Below, one piece after another: positions 25,000 through 33,045 of a stretch of DNA of 64,000 bases (its first letter is position 1; each line of letters starts with the position of its first letter). A model generated the notes under the pieces. The model made no database searches, was not told the origin of the DNA, and saw only the letters and a program-made list of their open reading frames with translations. This DNA is from an uncultured Alistipes sp. (lineage in GTDB: Bacteria; Bacteroidota; Bacteroidia; Bacteroidales; Rikenellaceae), in the NCBI GenBank assembly GCA_910583985.1, contig CAJTYA010000009.1, positions 1-64,000 on the forward strand, read 5' to 3'. A program made the position numbers and the translations under genes.

Positions 25000-25350
25000 A
25001 ACGATCGGTTACATGTGCAACGTCATGGAGGGACAATCCACCGGATCGACTCGCCCGACACGACCGGCCGCGAGCCGGTCGACGAAAATTCGTCGATCCG
25101 CAAGCAACCGACCTTTTACCGTCTGCGGGCCGAAACGGCCGGGGAGAAGACGCAGGAGCTCTCGACCGGGGAATGCAGCAGGACACCGTCATCCGGCCCC
25201 GCAGCCATCCGGCTGCCGACCCTCAGCCAATCCTACCGCGAAGTGTCGCGCGCCAACCGGTCCTCCGGCAAGCGGACGACATGCGAATATCCGGGAATGC
25301 GACGATGTATCCGAAGTCCCTACGAACAGACGGCGACTCGCCGGACGGCC
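25000..25350 (+). pseudogene. decayed inverted copy of coiled-coil membrane-protein gene
   Basis: The plus strand here matches the middle of the minus-strand gene at 25795-26820. ATCGGTTACATG at 25004 and CAACGTCATGGAGGG at 25018 match the codons for IGYMRNVMEG; then ENSSIRKQ, YRLRAETA, QELST, REVSRANR recur in order, but spread over two reading frames and with several substitutions and indels. It corresponds to about residues 155-260 of the 341-residue protein; similarity fades after 25280 and may continue weakly to 25500. Stop codons and frameshifts exclude function. It records a partial duplication in inverted orientation about 1 kb away. Confidence 0.8.
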
Positions 25351-25794
25351 GACTGCGGCGGGAAAGGCCGGCGACGGCGATCCGACAAGAAATCACGACA
25401 ACAGAATACCGGAACGGCGGCACGCACCATCACCGTCGGGAAAACCGGCGACGCACGGCACCCCGTCTCAACCTCGTTTCGGGACCTTCCGTTCCGGGGA
25501 ACCACCGTCCCGGTACCGAATACCTCGGAAAACGGAGGGACATAACAAAAATTCGAATCACGAATAACTGATAACCTTACCCACACCGCACCGATGGCCG
25601 TCGACGCTCGTTCCGCATGAAAAGACCTCGTTCGGAACGAGCCGCGTTCCCCGCACGGAACCTTCCGGCAAAAAACGCCGAGGGCGACGACGGAACCCGG
25701 ACTTTCGTCCGCCCGTCGCCGCCCCCGGCATTCGTTTCGGCCTCCGTCCGCCGGACGCCCCGCAACGACCGGGGCATCGTCCGCGCCGGAACGT
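25351..25794. other. gene-free gap between pseudogene and parent gene
   Basis: GC-rich sequence, possibly including more degraded remains of the duplicate. No credible gene; the frames seen on either strand lack motifs. Confidence 0.4.
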
Positions 25795-26820
25795 CTATCG
25801 GAGACTGATTTCGTTCGACCCGATCAAATGGCCGTCGGCATAGATCGTCACGCGGTATTTGCCGCTGGTGATGCCCGATCCGTTATAGAACAGGCTCACG
25901 CTCAGGTCTTCGTTCTGGTAATCGACCGAACGGGTGGCCGAATAGGGAATGCGGTCGCCCTCGTAGTCGAACAGCGCATTGGACGCATTGGCCAGCACAT
26001 AGCCGTCGGGACCGATGATCTGCACGTACACGTTGCGTTCGCCCGGCGTGGCCAGCTCGTTGCCCACCAGCACCAGATCGACGCGGAGACGTTCGGCCCG
26101 GTTGGCGCGCGACACCTCGCGGTCGGATTTACTGAGGGCCAGCAGCCGGATGTCGCGAGCCCGGATGACGGCGCCCTGCCGCACCCGCGTCGAGAGCTCC
26201 TGCGACTTCTCCTCGGCCGTTTCGGCCCGCAGACGGTAAGAGGTCAACTGTTTGCGGATCGACGAGTTTTCGTTGACCAGCTTGCGGTTGATCGTGTTGA
26301 GCGAGTCGATCTGGCGGATATAGCCCTCCATGACGTTGCGCATGTAACCGATCTTCTTTTCGTATTCCTTGATCTTGCGATAGCTGATGCGGCGTTCCTG
26401 CTGGAGGCTCTGCAACAGCGAATCGGCTTTCTGGCGTTCGATTTCGTAGTTGACCGACAGCGTGTCGTTCATCGTCTTGAGCGTGTCGTAGTCGTTCATC
26501 AGCGTGGTGAGCTGGCTGGTCAGCGTGTCGCGCTCGTAGGCGAAATCCTCCTTGAGCTGCTTGACCTGAAGGAAGTAGATCACCGACAGGGCCGCCAGAA
26601 TCGCCGCCATGACGATGATGACGATCTTGAGCCCCTTGACCGATTTGTCGGGACCCGGATCGCCGTAATATCCCGGATCGTAATTGCCGTAATCGTAATT
26701 CCGATTGTAGGTCGGCGGGTAATTGCCGCCGAGGTTCGGATTGTAGTCGGGTTCGGAACCGTTCGTGCCCCGCTCGTTGAAATTGGGGGCCGGATTCTGA
26801 TTGCGGTTGTAATCTTCCAT
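25795..26820 (-). CDS. single-pass membrane protein with coiled coil, unknown function
   Basis: 341 residues. Residues 1-62 are an Asn-, Tyr- and Pro-rich cytoplasmic head (NYNRN, PPTYNRNYDYGNYDPGYYG), 65-86 a single membrane helix (KIVIIVMAAILAALSVIYFL), 90-215 a long coiled coil with many heptads, and 235-341 a beta-rich C-terminal domain (VDLVLVGNELATPGERNVYV, then YRVTIYADGHLIGSNEISL). Proteins of this architecture are common in Bacteroidetes and uncharacterised. The topology suggests an inner-membrane anchor with a periplasmic rod and a terminal sandwich domain (inference). A decayed partial copy lies 0.5 kb downstream in inverse orientation. It is expressed from a promoter in the adjacent repeat array. 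Confidence 0.85.
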   Translation of the reverse strand: MEDYNRNQNPAPNFNERGTNGSEPDYNPNLGGNYPPTYNRNYDYGNYDPGYYGDPGPDKSVKGLKIVIIVMAAILAALSVIYFLQVKQLKEDFAYERDTLTSQLTTLMNDYDTLKTMNDTLSVNYEIERQKADSLLQSLQQERRISYRKIKEYEKKIGYMRNVMEGYIRQIDSLNTINRKLVNENSSIRKQLTSYRLRAETAEEKSQELSTRVRQGAVIRARDIRLLALSKSDREVSRANRAERLRVDLVLVGNELATPGERNVYVQIIGPDGYVLANASNALFDYEGDRIPYSATRSVDYQNEDLSVSLFYNGSGITSGKYRVTIYADGHLIGSNEISLR

Positions 26821-26843
26821 GAATCGAAAAATTTCTCGTTCTG

Positions 26844-26851
26844 CAAATATA
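26844..26851 (-). promoter_or_regulatory. -7 box for coiled-coil membrane protein
   Basis: TATATTTG on the minus strand, 24 bases before the start codon. It is the innermost of four such boxes spaced 83-86 bp apart in the repeat array. No clear TTG at the standard distance. Confidence 0.5.
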
Positions 26852-27180
26852 TATAATATTCGACGAAAAGAAGAGCGATCGGCAGGCGAAAGCCTCGGTC
26901 GCGGCGGCAGAGCCGATTCTTCGAGTCAAATATACGAAGTATATTCGACGAAAAAGAACAGCGAACGGCGGGCGAAAGCCCTCTTCGCGGCGACAAAGCC
27001 GTTTCTTCGAGTCAAATATACGGAGTATATTCGACGAAAAAGAACAGCGAACGGCGGCAAAAGCCCCCTTCGCGGCGACAAAGCCGTTTCTTGGAATCAA
27101 ATATACGAAGTATTATTCAAAAAACAGCGGGCGGATGCCCCGTTCGCAGCGGCACGGCCGGCTCTTTCCGACGAACGGAT
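26844..27180. repeat. tandem array of about 85-bp units, four copies
   Basis: On the plus strand each unit reads CAAATATACGAAGTATATTC, then GACGAAAAAGAACAGCGAACG, a GGCGGGCGAAAGCC block, CGCGGCGACAAAGCCG and TTTCTTCGAGT. Unit starts are at 26844, 26927, 27013 and 27098; the second and third are nearly identical, the first and fourth diverged. The minus strand of every unit start carries TATATTTG, a Bacteroidetes -7 box, oriented toward the 25795-26820 gene. The array fills the whole space between this gene and the DUF3108 gene. Confidence 0.9.
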
Positions 27181-28004
27181 CAATTCATTTTGCTGTCCAA
27201 CGGATACTTCAGATTTTTCCACTCGATGAGCCGCCCCCGGATCGAGCCTACGCGGATAGGCGACTCGATGTAGAGCGGGATGCGGTTGCGGTCGTCCGAA
27301 ATCCAGATCGTGAACTCGCTGCCGTCCTCGAACGACTCGCCCGACGAGGTGGCCAGCTGACAACGGAACTTGAGCGTCCGGAACTTGCCCGTGCCGCGGA
27401 TATTCTTGTTCTCGCGCCCCATGAGGCGGTAACGGATAGTCCGGATCGTGTCTTCGAGCACGAGGTCCATCGTCCCCGACCCGTTGCGTTCGAGTTCCGA
27501 CAGGTCGGCACACCGCAAGTTGAAAAACAGCGCCAGCGCATCGAAGCTGCCCTCGCGGAGCGGCATCTGCCGACGGCTGCTGTCGGGGTTCTTGTGGTTG
27601 CGGAATGTCGTGCGCACCACGCCTTCGTCCCAATCGTACTCGTAGCGACTCGAATAGCGGTACTTGCCTTCGCGAAGCTCGGCCTTCAATTCGAGCGGCC
27701 GCAGCGTCCCGGCGTCCAGCGTACTGACATACGAGTCGTTCAGGTCGAAAAACCAGCGGTAAAACGGGTAAACCTTTCCCAGCGCATCCACCGTATAGAC
27801 ATCGCGCTCGCCCCGGCGTCCCTGCGCCGTGCGGAACGTGACGCCCGCCACGTCGGTATTGACCAGACTGACCTTGTAGCTGATCGCGTATTCGAGGTAT
27901 TCGCCGTCGGCGAACACCGCCTCCGAAGCGGATTGCTCGGCTGCCGGCTGCGCAAAGCCCCTCAGGGCAGGCAGCCACAGAAGAAGGAGTATGAGTTTTT
28001 TCAT
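27180..28004 (-). CDS. DUF3108 domain secreted protein
   Basis: 274-residue protein with a signal peptide (MKKLILLLLWLPALRGFAQ, residues 1-19) and a mature beta-rich DUF3108 domain (FADGEYLEYAISYKVSLVNTD near 32, LRPLELKAELREGKYRY near 103, GKFRTLKFRCQLATSSG near 215). Family members are periplasmic or outer-membrane-associated lipocalin-like proteins of unknown role. The frame extends further upstream, but the start at 28004 gives the signal peptide directly. It begins 92 bp after recG ends, and a -7 box overlapping the recG stop codon probably drives it. Confidence 0.88.
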   Translation of the reverse strand: MKKLILLLLWLPALRGFAQPAAEQSASEAVFADGEYLEYAISYKVSLVNTDVAGVTFRTAQGRRGERDVYTVDALGKVYPFYRWFFDLNDSYVSTLDAGTLRPLELKAELREGKYRYSSRYEYDWDEGVVRTTFRNHKNPDSSRRQMPLREGSFDALALFFNLRCADLSELERNGSGTMDLVLEDTIRTIRYRLMGRENKNIRGTGKFRTLKFRCQLATSSGESFEDGSEFTIWISDDRNRIPLYIESPIRVGSIRGRLIEWKNLKYPLDSKMN

Positions 28005-28091
28005 CGTCGTATCGTTTCCGGGGTTCCTCCTCCGGCGAGGCTCCGCCCCGCACGGGCACCCCGCCCTATCCGTATAACGAAATAATCGCGC

Positions 28092-28099
28092 CAAAGTTA
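28092..28099 (-). promoter_or_regulatory. -7 box within recG stop region
   Basis: TAACTTTG on the minus strand overlaps the recG stop codon (28099-28097) and would give the DUF3108 gene a leader of about 80 bases. No good upstream TTG; recG coding constraint may explain this. Confidence 0.4.
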
Positions 28100-30208
28100 T
28101 GAAATCATACTGAAGTCCGTCTCTTTGGAGGACGCATACTTGTCCGCCAATTCCCTCAACGGCCGGTTGCGGGGTTCGGCGAGGCCGGGATCGCGCTCCA
28201 AAATCCGTTCGGCCGCGCTCCGGGCGGCAGAGAGCACCTGCGCGTCCTTGCTCAGGTTGGCGATTTTCAGATCGAAGGCCGAACCGCTCTGCAACGTTCC
28301 CTTCATGTCGCCCGGACCGCGCAGGCGGAGGTCCATCTCGGCCAGTTCGAAACCGTCGGAGGTGGCCACCATCGCGCCCAGCCTCTTGCGGGAATCGGCC
28401 GAGAGCTTGTCGCCGCTCATCAGGATGCAGTAGGACTGCGCGCCCCCGCGCCCGACGCGTCCGCGAAGCTGATGCAACTGCGAGAGCCCGAACCGCTCGG
28501 CGCTCTCAATGACCATGACCGTCGCATTGGGCACGTCCACGCCCACCTCGATGACCGACGTGGCGACCATGATCTGCGCCGTGCCTTTTTTGAAAAGGTC
28601 CATGCCGTATTCCTTGTCGGCGGGCTTCATCTTGCCGTGCACGACCACTGTGACGTAACGGGGCGGCGGGAAAGCCTGCACGATGCCCGCATAGCCGTCT
28701 TCGAGGTCCTTGTAGTCCGCCTTCTCGGACTCCTTGATGAGCGGATAGACCACATAGACCTGACGCCCCTTCTCGATCTCGTCGCGGATGAACCCGAAGA
28801 CCCGCAGCCGGTGGGCGTCGCGGTAATGCACCGTCCGCACGGGCTTGCGTCCCGGCGGGAGCTCGTCGATCACCGAGACGTCCAAATCGCCGTAGAGCGT
28901 CATGGCCAGCGTCCGGGGAATGGGCGTGGCCGTCATGACGAGCACGTGGGGCGGATGCTCGTTCTTCGCCCAGAGCCGGGCCCGCTGCACGACGCCGAAG
29001 CGATGCTGCTCGTCGATGACGACGAAACCCAGATTGCGGAACCGGACGCTGTCCTCGATGAGCGCGTGCGTGCCGATGAGGATGTGGATTTCGCCCGAAA
29101 GCAGCCCCTCGGCGATGGCCGTGCGTTCCTTCTTTTTCGTCGACCCGGTGAGCAGCGCCACGCGCACGCCCGTTCCCTCGACCATGCGCGAGACCGACGC
29201 GAAATGCTGCCCGGCGAGAATCTCGGTCGGCACCATCATGCAGGCCTGAAACCCGTTGTCGCAGGCCAGCAGCATGGCCAGCAGGGCGACGAGCGTCTTT
29301 CCGCTGCCCACGTCGCCCTGCAACAGCCGGTTCATCTGATGGCCGCTCACGGTGTCCTGCCGGATTTCGCGCACGACGCGCTTCTGGGCGCCCGTCAGCG
29401 GGAAAGGCAGCTTCTCGTGGTAGAACGTATTGAAAAACCGCCCCACCGAGGGAAACAGAAAGCCGTCGTTGCGGGTCGTCCGGCTGTGCCGCTCGGAGAG
29501 GATGTTGAGCTGTATGCCCAGCAATTCGTCGAACTTCAACCGGAACTCGGCCTCGCGCAGGGCCTGCTGCGAAGTCGGGAAATGGATGTTGTACAGCGCA
29601 TCGCGCAGCGGCATGAGCCCCCGTTCGCGGATCAGCTCTTCGGGCAGCGTCTCGCGCAGCAGCCCCTCGACCTTGGGCCAAAGGTTGCACATCAGACCGT
29701 AGATCGCCTTGCTGCCCAACTGGGCGTTGGCGAGCTTCTCGGTCGTCGCGTATACGCCCTGCACGGACGAGTGGAAACGGTTCTTGTACTCTAACACCGA
29801 CTCCATTTCGGGATGGACGACGTTCAGCACGCCGTTGAAATAAGCCGGGCGCCCGAAAACGATGTACTCGCGACCCTGTTCGAGCCGCTTCTCGACCCAC
29901 GAAATCCCCTTGAACCACACCAGCTCGGCCGTGCCGCTGCCGTCCGTCACGACGGCCACGAAACGCTTCTTGGCCCCGGCGCCCGCATGGCGGAAGCCCG
30001 TGACGCGCACTTTCATCTGCACGTAGGTCATCGAATCGTCGGCGATCTCGCCGATGCGCCATATCCGGCTGCGGTCGATGTAGCGGAACGGGAAATGATA
30101 GAGCAGATCGCCCAGCGTGCGGATACCCAGCTCGCCGGCGAGCAACTGCGCCCGTTTCTCGCCCACCCCGGTGAGGAACTTGATGTCGTTGTCGAGAATG
30201 TATCCCAT
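28097..30208 (-). CDS. recG: ATP-dependent DNA helicase RecG
   Basis: 703-residue branch-migrating helicase that regresses stalled forks and processes Holliday junctions. The N-terminal wedge (OB) domain occupies about residues 60-160 (TYVQMKVRVTGFRHAG, DGSGTAELVWFKG), the helicase core has Walker A QGDVGSGKT near 294 and the DEQH box near 401, followed by TATPIPRTLAMTLYGDLDVS, and the C-terminal helicase half has ATSVIEVGVDVPNATVMVIE, QLHQLRGRVGRG and LRGPGDMKGTLQSG. The open frame extends 170 codons upstream, but MGYILDNDIKFLTGVG at 30208 is the family-like start. It is divergent from ispG with an 82-bp spacer. Confidence 0.97.
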   Translation of the reverse strand: MGYILDNDIKFLTGVGEKRAQLLAGELGIRTLGDLLYHFPFRYIDRSRIWRIGEIADDSMTYVQMKVRVTGFRHAGAGAKKRFVAVVTDGSGTAELVWFKGISWVEKRLEQGREYIVFGRPAYFNGVLNVVHPEMESVLEYKNRFHSSVQGVYATTEKLANAQLGSKAIYGLMCNLWPKVEGLLRETLPEELIRERGLMPLRDALYNIHFPTSQQALREAEFRLKFDELLGIQLNILSERHSRTTRNDGFLFPSVGRFFNTFYHEKLPFPLTGAQKRVVREIRQDTVSGHQMNRLLQGDVGSGKTLVALLAMLLACDNGFQACMMVPTEILAGQHFASVSRMVEGTGVRVALLTGSTKKKERTAIAEGLLSGEIHILIGTHALIEDSVRFRNLGFVVIDEQHRFGVVQRARLWAKNEHPPHVLVMTATPIPRTLAMTLYGDLDVSVIDELPPGRKPVRTVHYRDAHRLRVFGFIRDEIEKGRQVYVVYPLIKESEKADYKDLEDGYAGIVQAFPPPRYVTVVVHGKMKPADKEYGMDLFKKGTAQIMVATSVIEVGVDVPNATVMVIESAERFGLSQLHQLRGRVGRGGAQSYCILMSGDKLSADSRKRLGAMVATSDGFELAEMDLRLRGPGDMKGTLQSGSAFDLKIANLSKDAQVLSAARSAAERILERDPGLAEPRNRPLRELADKYASSKETDFSMIS

Positions 30209-30233
30209 GAACCGTGCGATACCTGTTTTCGGA

Positions 30234-30272
30234 CAAAGATACCGTTTCTTCCCGGAGAGTTTCGTAACTTTG
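30234..30272. promoter_or_regulatory. divergent -7 boxes, recG and ispG
   Basis: Minus-strand TATCTTTG at 30241-30234 faces recG; plus-strand TAACTTTG at 30265-30272 faces ispG. Both lie in the 82-bp spacer; upstream TTG elements are not at the ideal distance. Confidence 0.5.
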
Positions 30273-30290
30273 TCGGAAATTGCACGCGTC

Positions 30291-31895
30291 ATGGAAAAAT
30301 TCTGCGATTCGCTGACCCGATACGCCCGACGCCCGACGCTCGAAGTCCGCGTGGGAGAAACAGGCATCGGCGGGGACCGTCCCGTCCGCCTCCAGTCGAT
30401 GACCAACACCGACACGAACGACACGGAGGCCTCGGCCGAACAGGTCCTCCGCATCGTCCGGGCCGGGGGCGAAATCGTCCGGCTCACGGCGCAGGGCCGC
30501 CGCGAAGCGGCCAATTTAGAGCACATCCGCCGCCGGCTCGACGAACGGGGCTGCCGCGTGCCGCTGGTGGCAGACATCCATTTTCTGCCCTCGGCGGCGC
30601 TCGAAGCGGCCGAACACGTGGAGAAAGTGAGGATCAATCCGGGCAACTTCAACGAAAAGGGAGGCGAGTTCGAACGGCTGCTGGAAGTGTGCCGCCGGCG
30701 CGGCACGGCCCTGCGCATCGGCGTGAACCACGGTTCGCTGTCGCCCTCGATCGTCGACCGCTACGGCGACACGACCGAAGGCATGACGGCCTCGGCGATG
30801 GAGTTCCTGCGCCGCTGCCGCGAAGCGGACTTCGAGAGGGTCGTGCTGTCGGTCAAGTCGAGCAACGTCCGGGTCATGGTCCATGCCTACCGCATGCTCA
30901 CTGCTGCGATGCGCGCCGAAGGCATGCGCTATCCGCTGCATCTGGGCGTCACCGAAGCCGGCGACGACCGCGAGGGACGCATCAAGTCGGCCGTCGGCAT
31001 CGGCGCGCTGCTGGCCGACGGACTCGGCGACACGATCCGCGTGTCGCTCACCGAAGCGCCCGAACGGGAAATCCCCGTCGCCCGCAAGCTGGCCTCCTAT
31101 TTCGAGGGACGCGAAGGACACGCCCCAATTCCCGACGCGGACGAATCGCTCTACTCCCCCTACGAATACCGCCGGCGCGTGTCGCAGCCCGTGGACGGCA
31201 TCGGCGGCAACCGGCCGCCGGTCGTCTGGAGCGAAATTCCGGCGACCCTCCGCGAAACGTTCGTCGAGGCCGACATCCGCACCGTCGGCTCCGTGCCCGA
31301 CGGGAAAGTCATCGTGCTGACGACCGACAACCTCAACGGCGTGGCCGAACAGCGCGCGGCCTTTCTGAAAATGGCGGCACTGGGCAAGAACAACCCGGTC
31401 GTCATCGCCCGCCGTTACGACGAGACCGACCTCGAAACGCTGCAAATCAAGGCTGCCGCCGATCTGGGCATGCTGTTTTTAGACGGTTTCGGCGACGGCA
31501 TCCGGATCGAGAACACCGACGCGTCGATCCCGCAGCAGGAAATCGACGCGCTGAGTCTCGACATCCTGCAAGCGGCCCGCGTGCGCATCTCCAAAGCCGA
31601 ATACATCGCCTGTCCGAGCTGTGGACGGACACTCTACGACATCGAGCGGACGCTGGCCGCGATCAAGGCGCGGACCTCGCACCTCAAAGGCATCAAGATC
31701 GGCGTGATGGGTTGCATCGTAAACGGACCGGGCGAAATGGCCGACGCCGACTACGGCTATGTGGGCTCCGGCCCCGGACGCATCACGCTGTACCGGGGAC
31801 GCGACGTCGTGCAGCGGAACCTCCCGCAGGCGGAAGCCCTCGACGCACTCGTCGCGCTCATCCGGCAGGACGGCCTGTGGCACGATCCCGAATAA
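30291..31895 (+). CDS. ispG: 4-hydroxy-3-methylbut-2-enyl-diphosphate synthase
   Basis: [4Fe-4S] enzyme of the non-mevalonate isoprenoid pathway that converts MEcPP to HMBPP. The 534-residue chain is the long form with an extra central domain, as in plants, Chlamydia and Bacteroidetes. The TIM barrel starts with VRLQSMTNTDTNDTEAS (near 33) and LVADIHFLPSAALEAA; the cluster ligands are C441 and C444 (CPSC) and C475 in GCIVNGPGE with glutamate E482. The start at 30291 (MEKFCDSLTRYARRPT) is the first after the promoter; an upstream in-frame ATG lies inside recG. Confidence 0.97.
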   Translation: MEKFCDSLTRYARRPTLEVRVGETGIGGDRPVRLQSMTNTDTNDTEASAEQVLRIVRAGGEIVRLTAQGRREAANLEHIRRRLDERGCRVPLVADIHFLPSAALEAAEHVEKVRINPGNFNEKGGEFERLLEVCRRRGTALRIGVNHGSLSPSIVDRYGDTTEGMTASAMEFLRRCREADFERVVLSVKSSNVRVMVHAYRMLTAAMRAEGMRYPLHLGVTEAGDDREGRIKSAVGIGALLADGLGDTIRVSLTEAPEREIPVARKLASYFEGREGHAPIPDADESLYSPYEYRRRVSQPVDGIGGNRPPVVWSEIPATLRETFVEADIRTVGSVPDGKVIVLTTDNLNGVAEQRAAFLKMAALGKNNPVVIARRYDETDLETLQIKAAADLGMLFLDGFGDGIRIENTDASIPQQEIDALSLDILQAARVRISKAEYIACPSCGRTLYDIERTLAAIKARTSHLKGIKIGVMGCIVNGPGEMADADYGYVGSGPGRITLYRGRDVVQRNLPQAEALDALVALIRQDGLWHDPE

Positions 31896-33045
31896 CGCAT
31901 CTTCTTTCCGAGAAACGGGATGTCGGCGAAAGGTCGCGGCCGGACAGGACGCCCGCTCTCGCTCCCCGGAGCGACGCACGGTTCCGGCCCCGGAACTCGG
32001 AACTGCTTTAACCTTTTATTCGGACGGCCGGGACTTTCCCGGCTCCGCTACCGGCATCGCTGCGGCCGGCAACAGGCAACGGGTCATATCGAACGAACAG
32101 AAAAAACAAGGACGGAAAAACAGACCCGTTCGCATCGGCAGATATATTTATTTATAAAAATGCCGCTCCCTGTACGCAAGAGGCAATAACCCACACCATT
32201 ATCACCGATCCGGACCGCGCCCGATGATTCGACTTATCCGTCATCCATGTATCGGGTTTCAGAAACACGGTAGAAAAAGAAATCTCCAATCGGGCCGTCG
32301 GTCATATCATGAACAAAACCGATTAGAAATCGGTCGGACGCATGGGACCGAAAACGAGAAAGAAAAACGAAAGCGAGATTTCGAAGTCTTTTTCCATGCT
32401 CGCAAAAAACTATTGTTCAGCGACCTGAAAGCGACCGGACGACTCATGGAATGAATCCATTCCGACAATCCCGTCCGGCGATCCATTCTGTCCGAACATC
32501 CATCGACAAACGATCCGCGCAGACCGACAGAGAGAACCGTCGGCAGAAACCGCCAGCGACCGAAACTCCGCATCCGTTTCCATAACCGGAAATCCTTCGT
32601 CCCCGGAACCTGCCGGCACTGCCGCGGGTCGTCCTCGGAGCATTCGTCCTTTTCTCCCTCGCGCTCCGAGGCCGGAAAGTCCGCACGCCTCCTTTTCCGA
32701 AACCTCCCTCCCGCGAGCATTTCCTCGTCTCCGCAGAGACCCGTCGCAGAAAAACCGGCGGAACGAACCGTCCGGAAACGACAAAGAGCCACCGCTCCCC
32801 CAACGAAACGACAAAACAAGGGAGGCACGACGATACATCGTGCCTCCCTTTCCGTAATAACGCAGCTTCCGCATCGAAACCGGACTCCTGCCGGCCGTTC
32901 CAAAAACGGAAACGGTCTTCGCGGGAAACGGCTCCTCGGCCCCCGCTTCCGAAGCGGACGTCCGGACGTCGCGGAAAGCGTTCCGGAAACCGCCGTCTGC
33001 CTCCGCCGGACCGGAACGACCGGCTTCCGGGCGATGCGTTCCCCT
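31896..33045. other. gene-free gap between ispG and valS
   Basis: About 1.15 kb with no credible gene. It is AT-richer at 32130-32200 and 32270-32420 and GC-rich elsewhere. GGAATGAATCCATTCC at 32448-32463 is a short palindromic hairpin. The only clear element is the terminator at 32818-32850. Confidence 0.5.
32818..32850. terminator. terminator near valS
   Basis: Perfect 13-bp stem (32818-32830 with 32838-32850), 7-base loop. On the minus strand it is followed by TGTTTTGT, so it could end valS transcription, about 195 bp past its stop. Confidence 0.7.

Noticed and set aside
28097..30718. RecG with a 170-residue N-terminal extension
   Set aside because: The extra part runs through the divergent ispG gene and its promoter and has Ser/Arg-rich, non-protein-like composition; the family start is at 30208.
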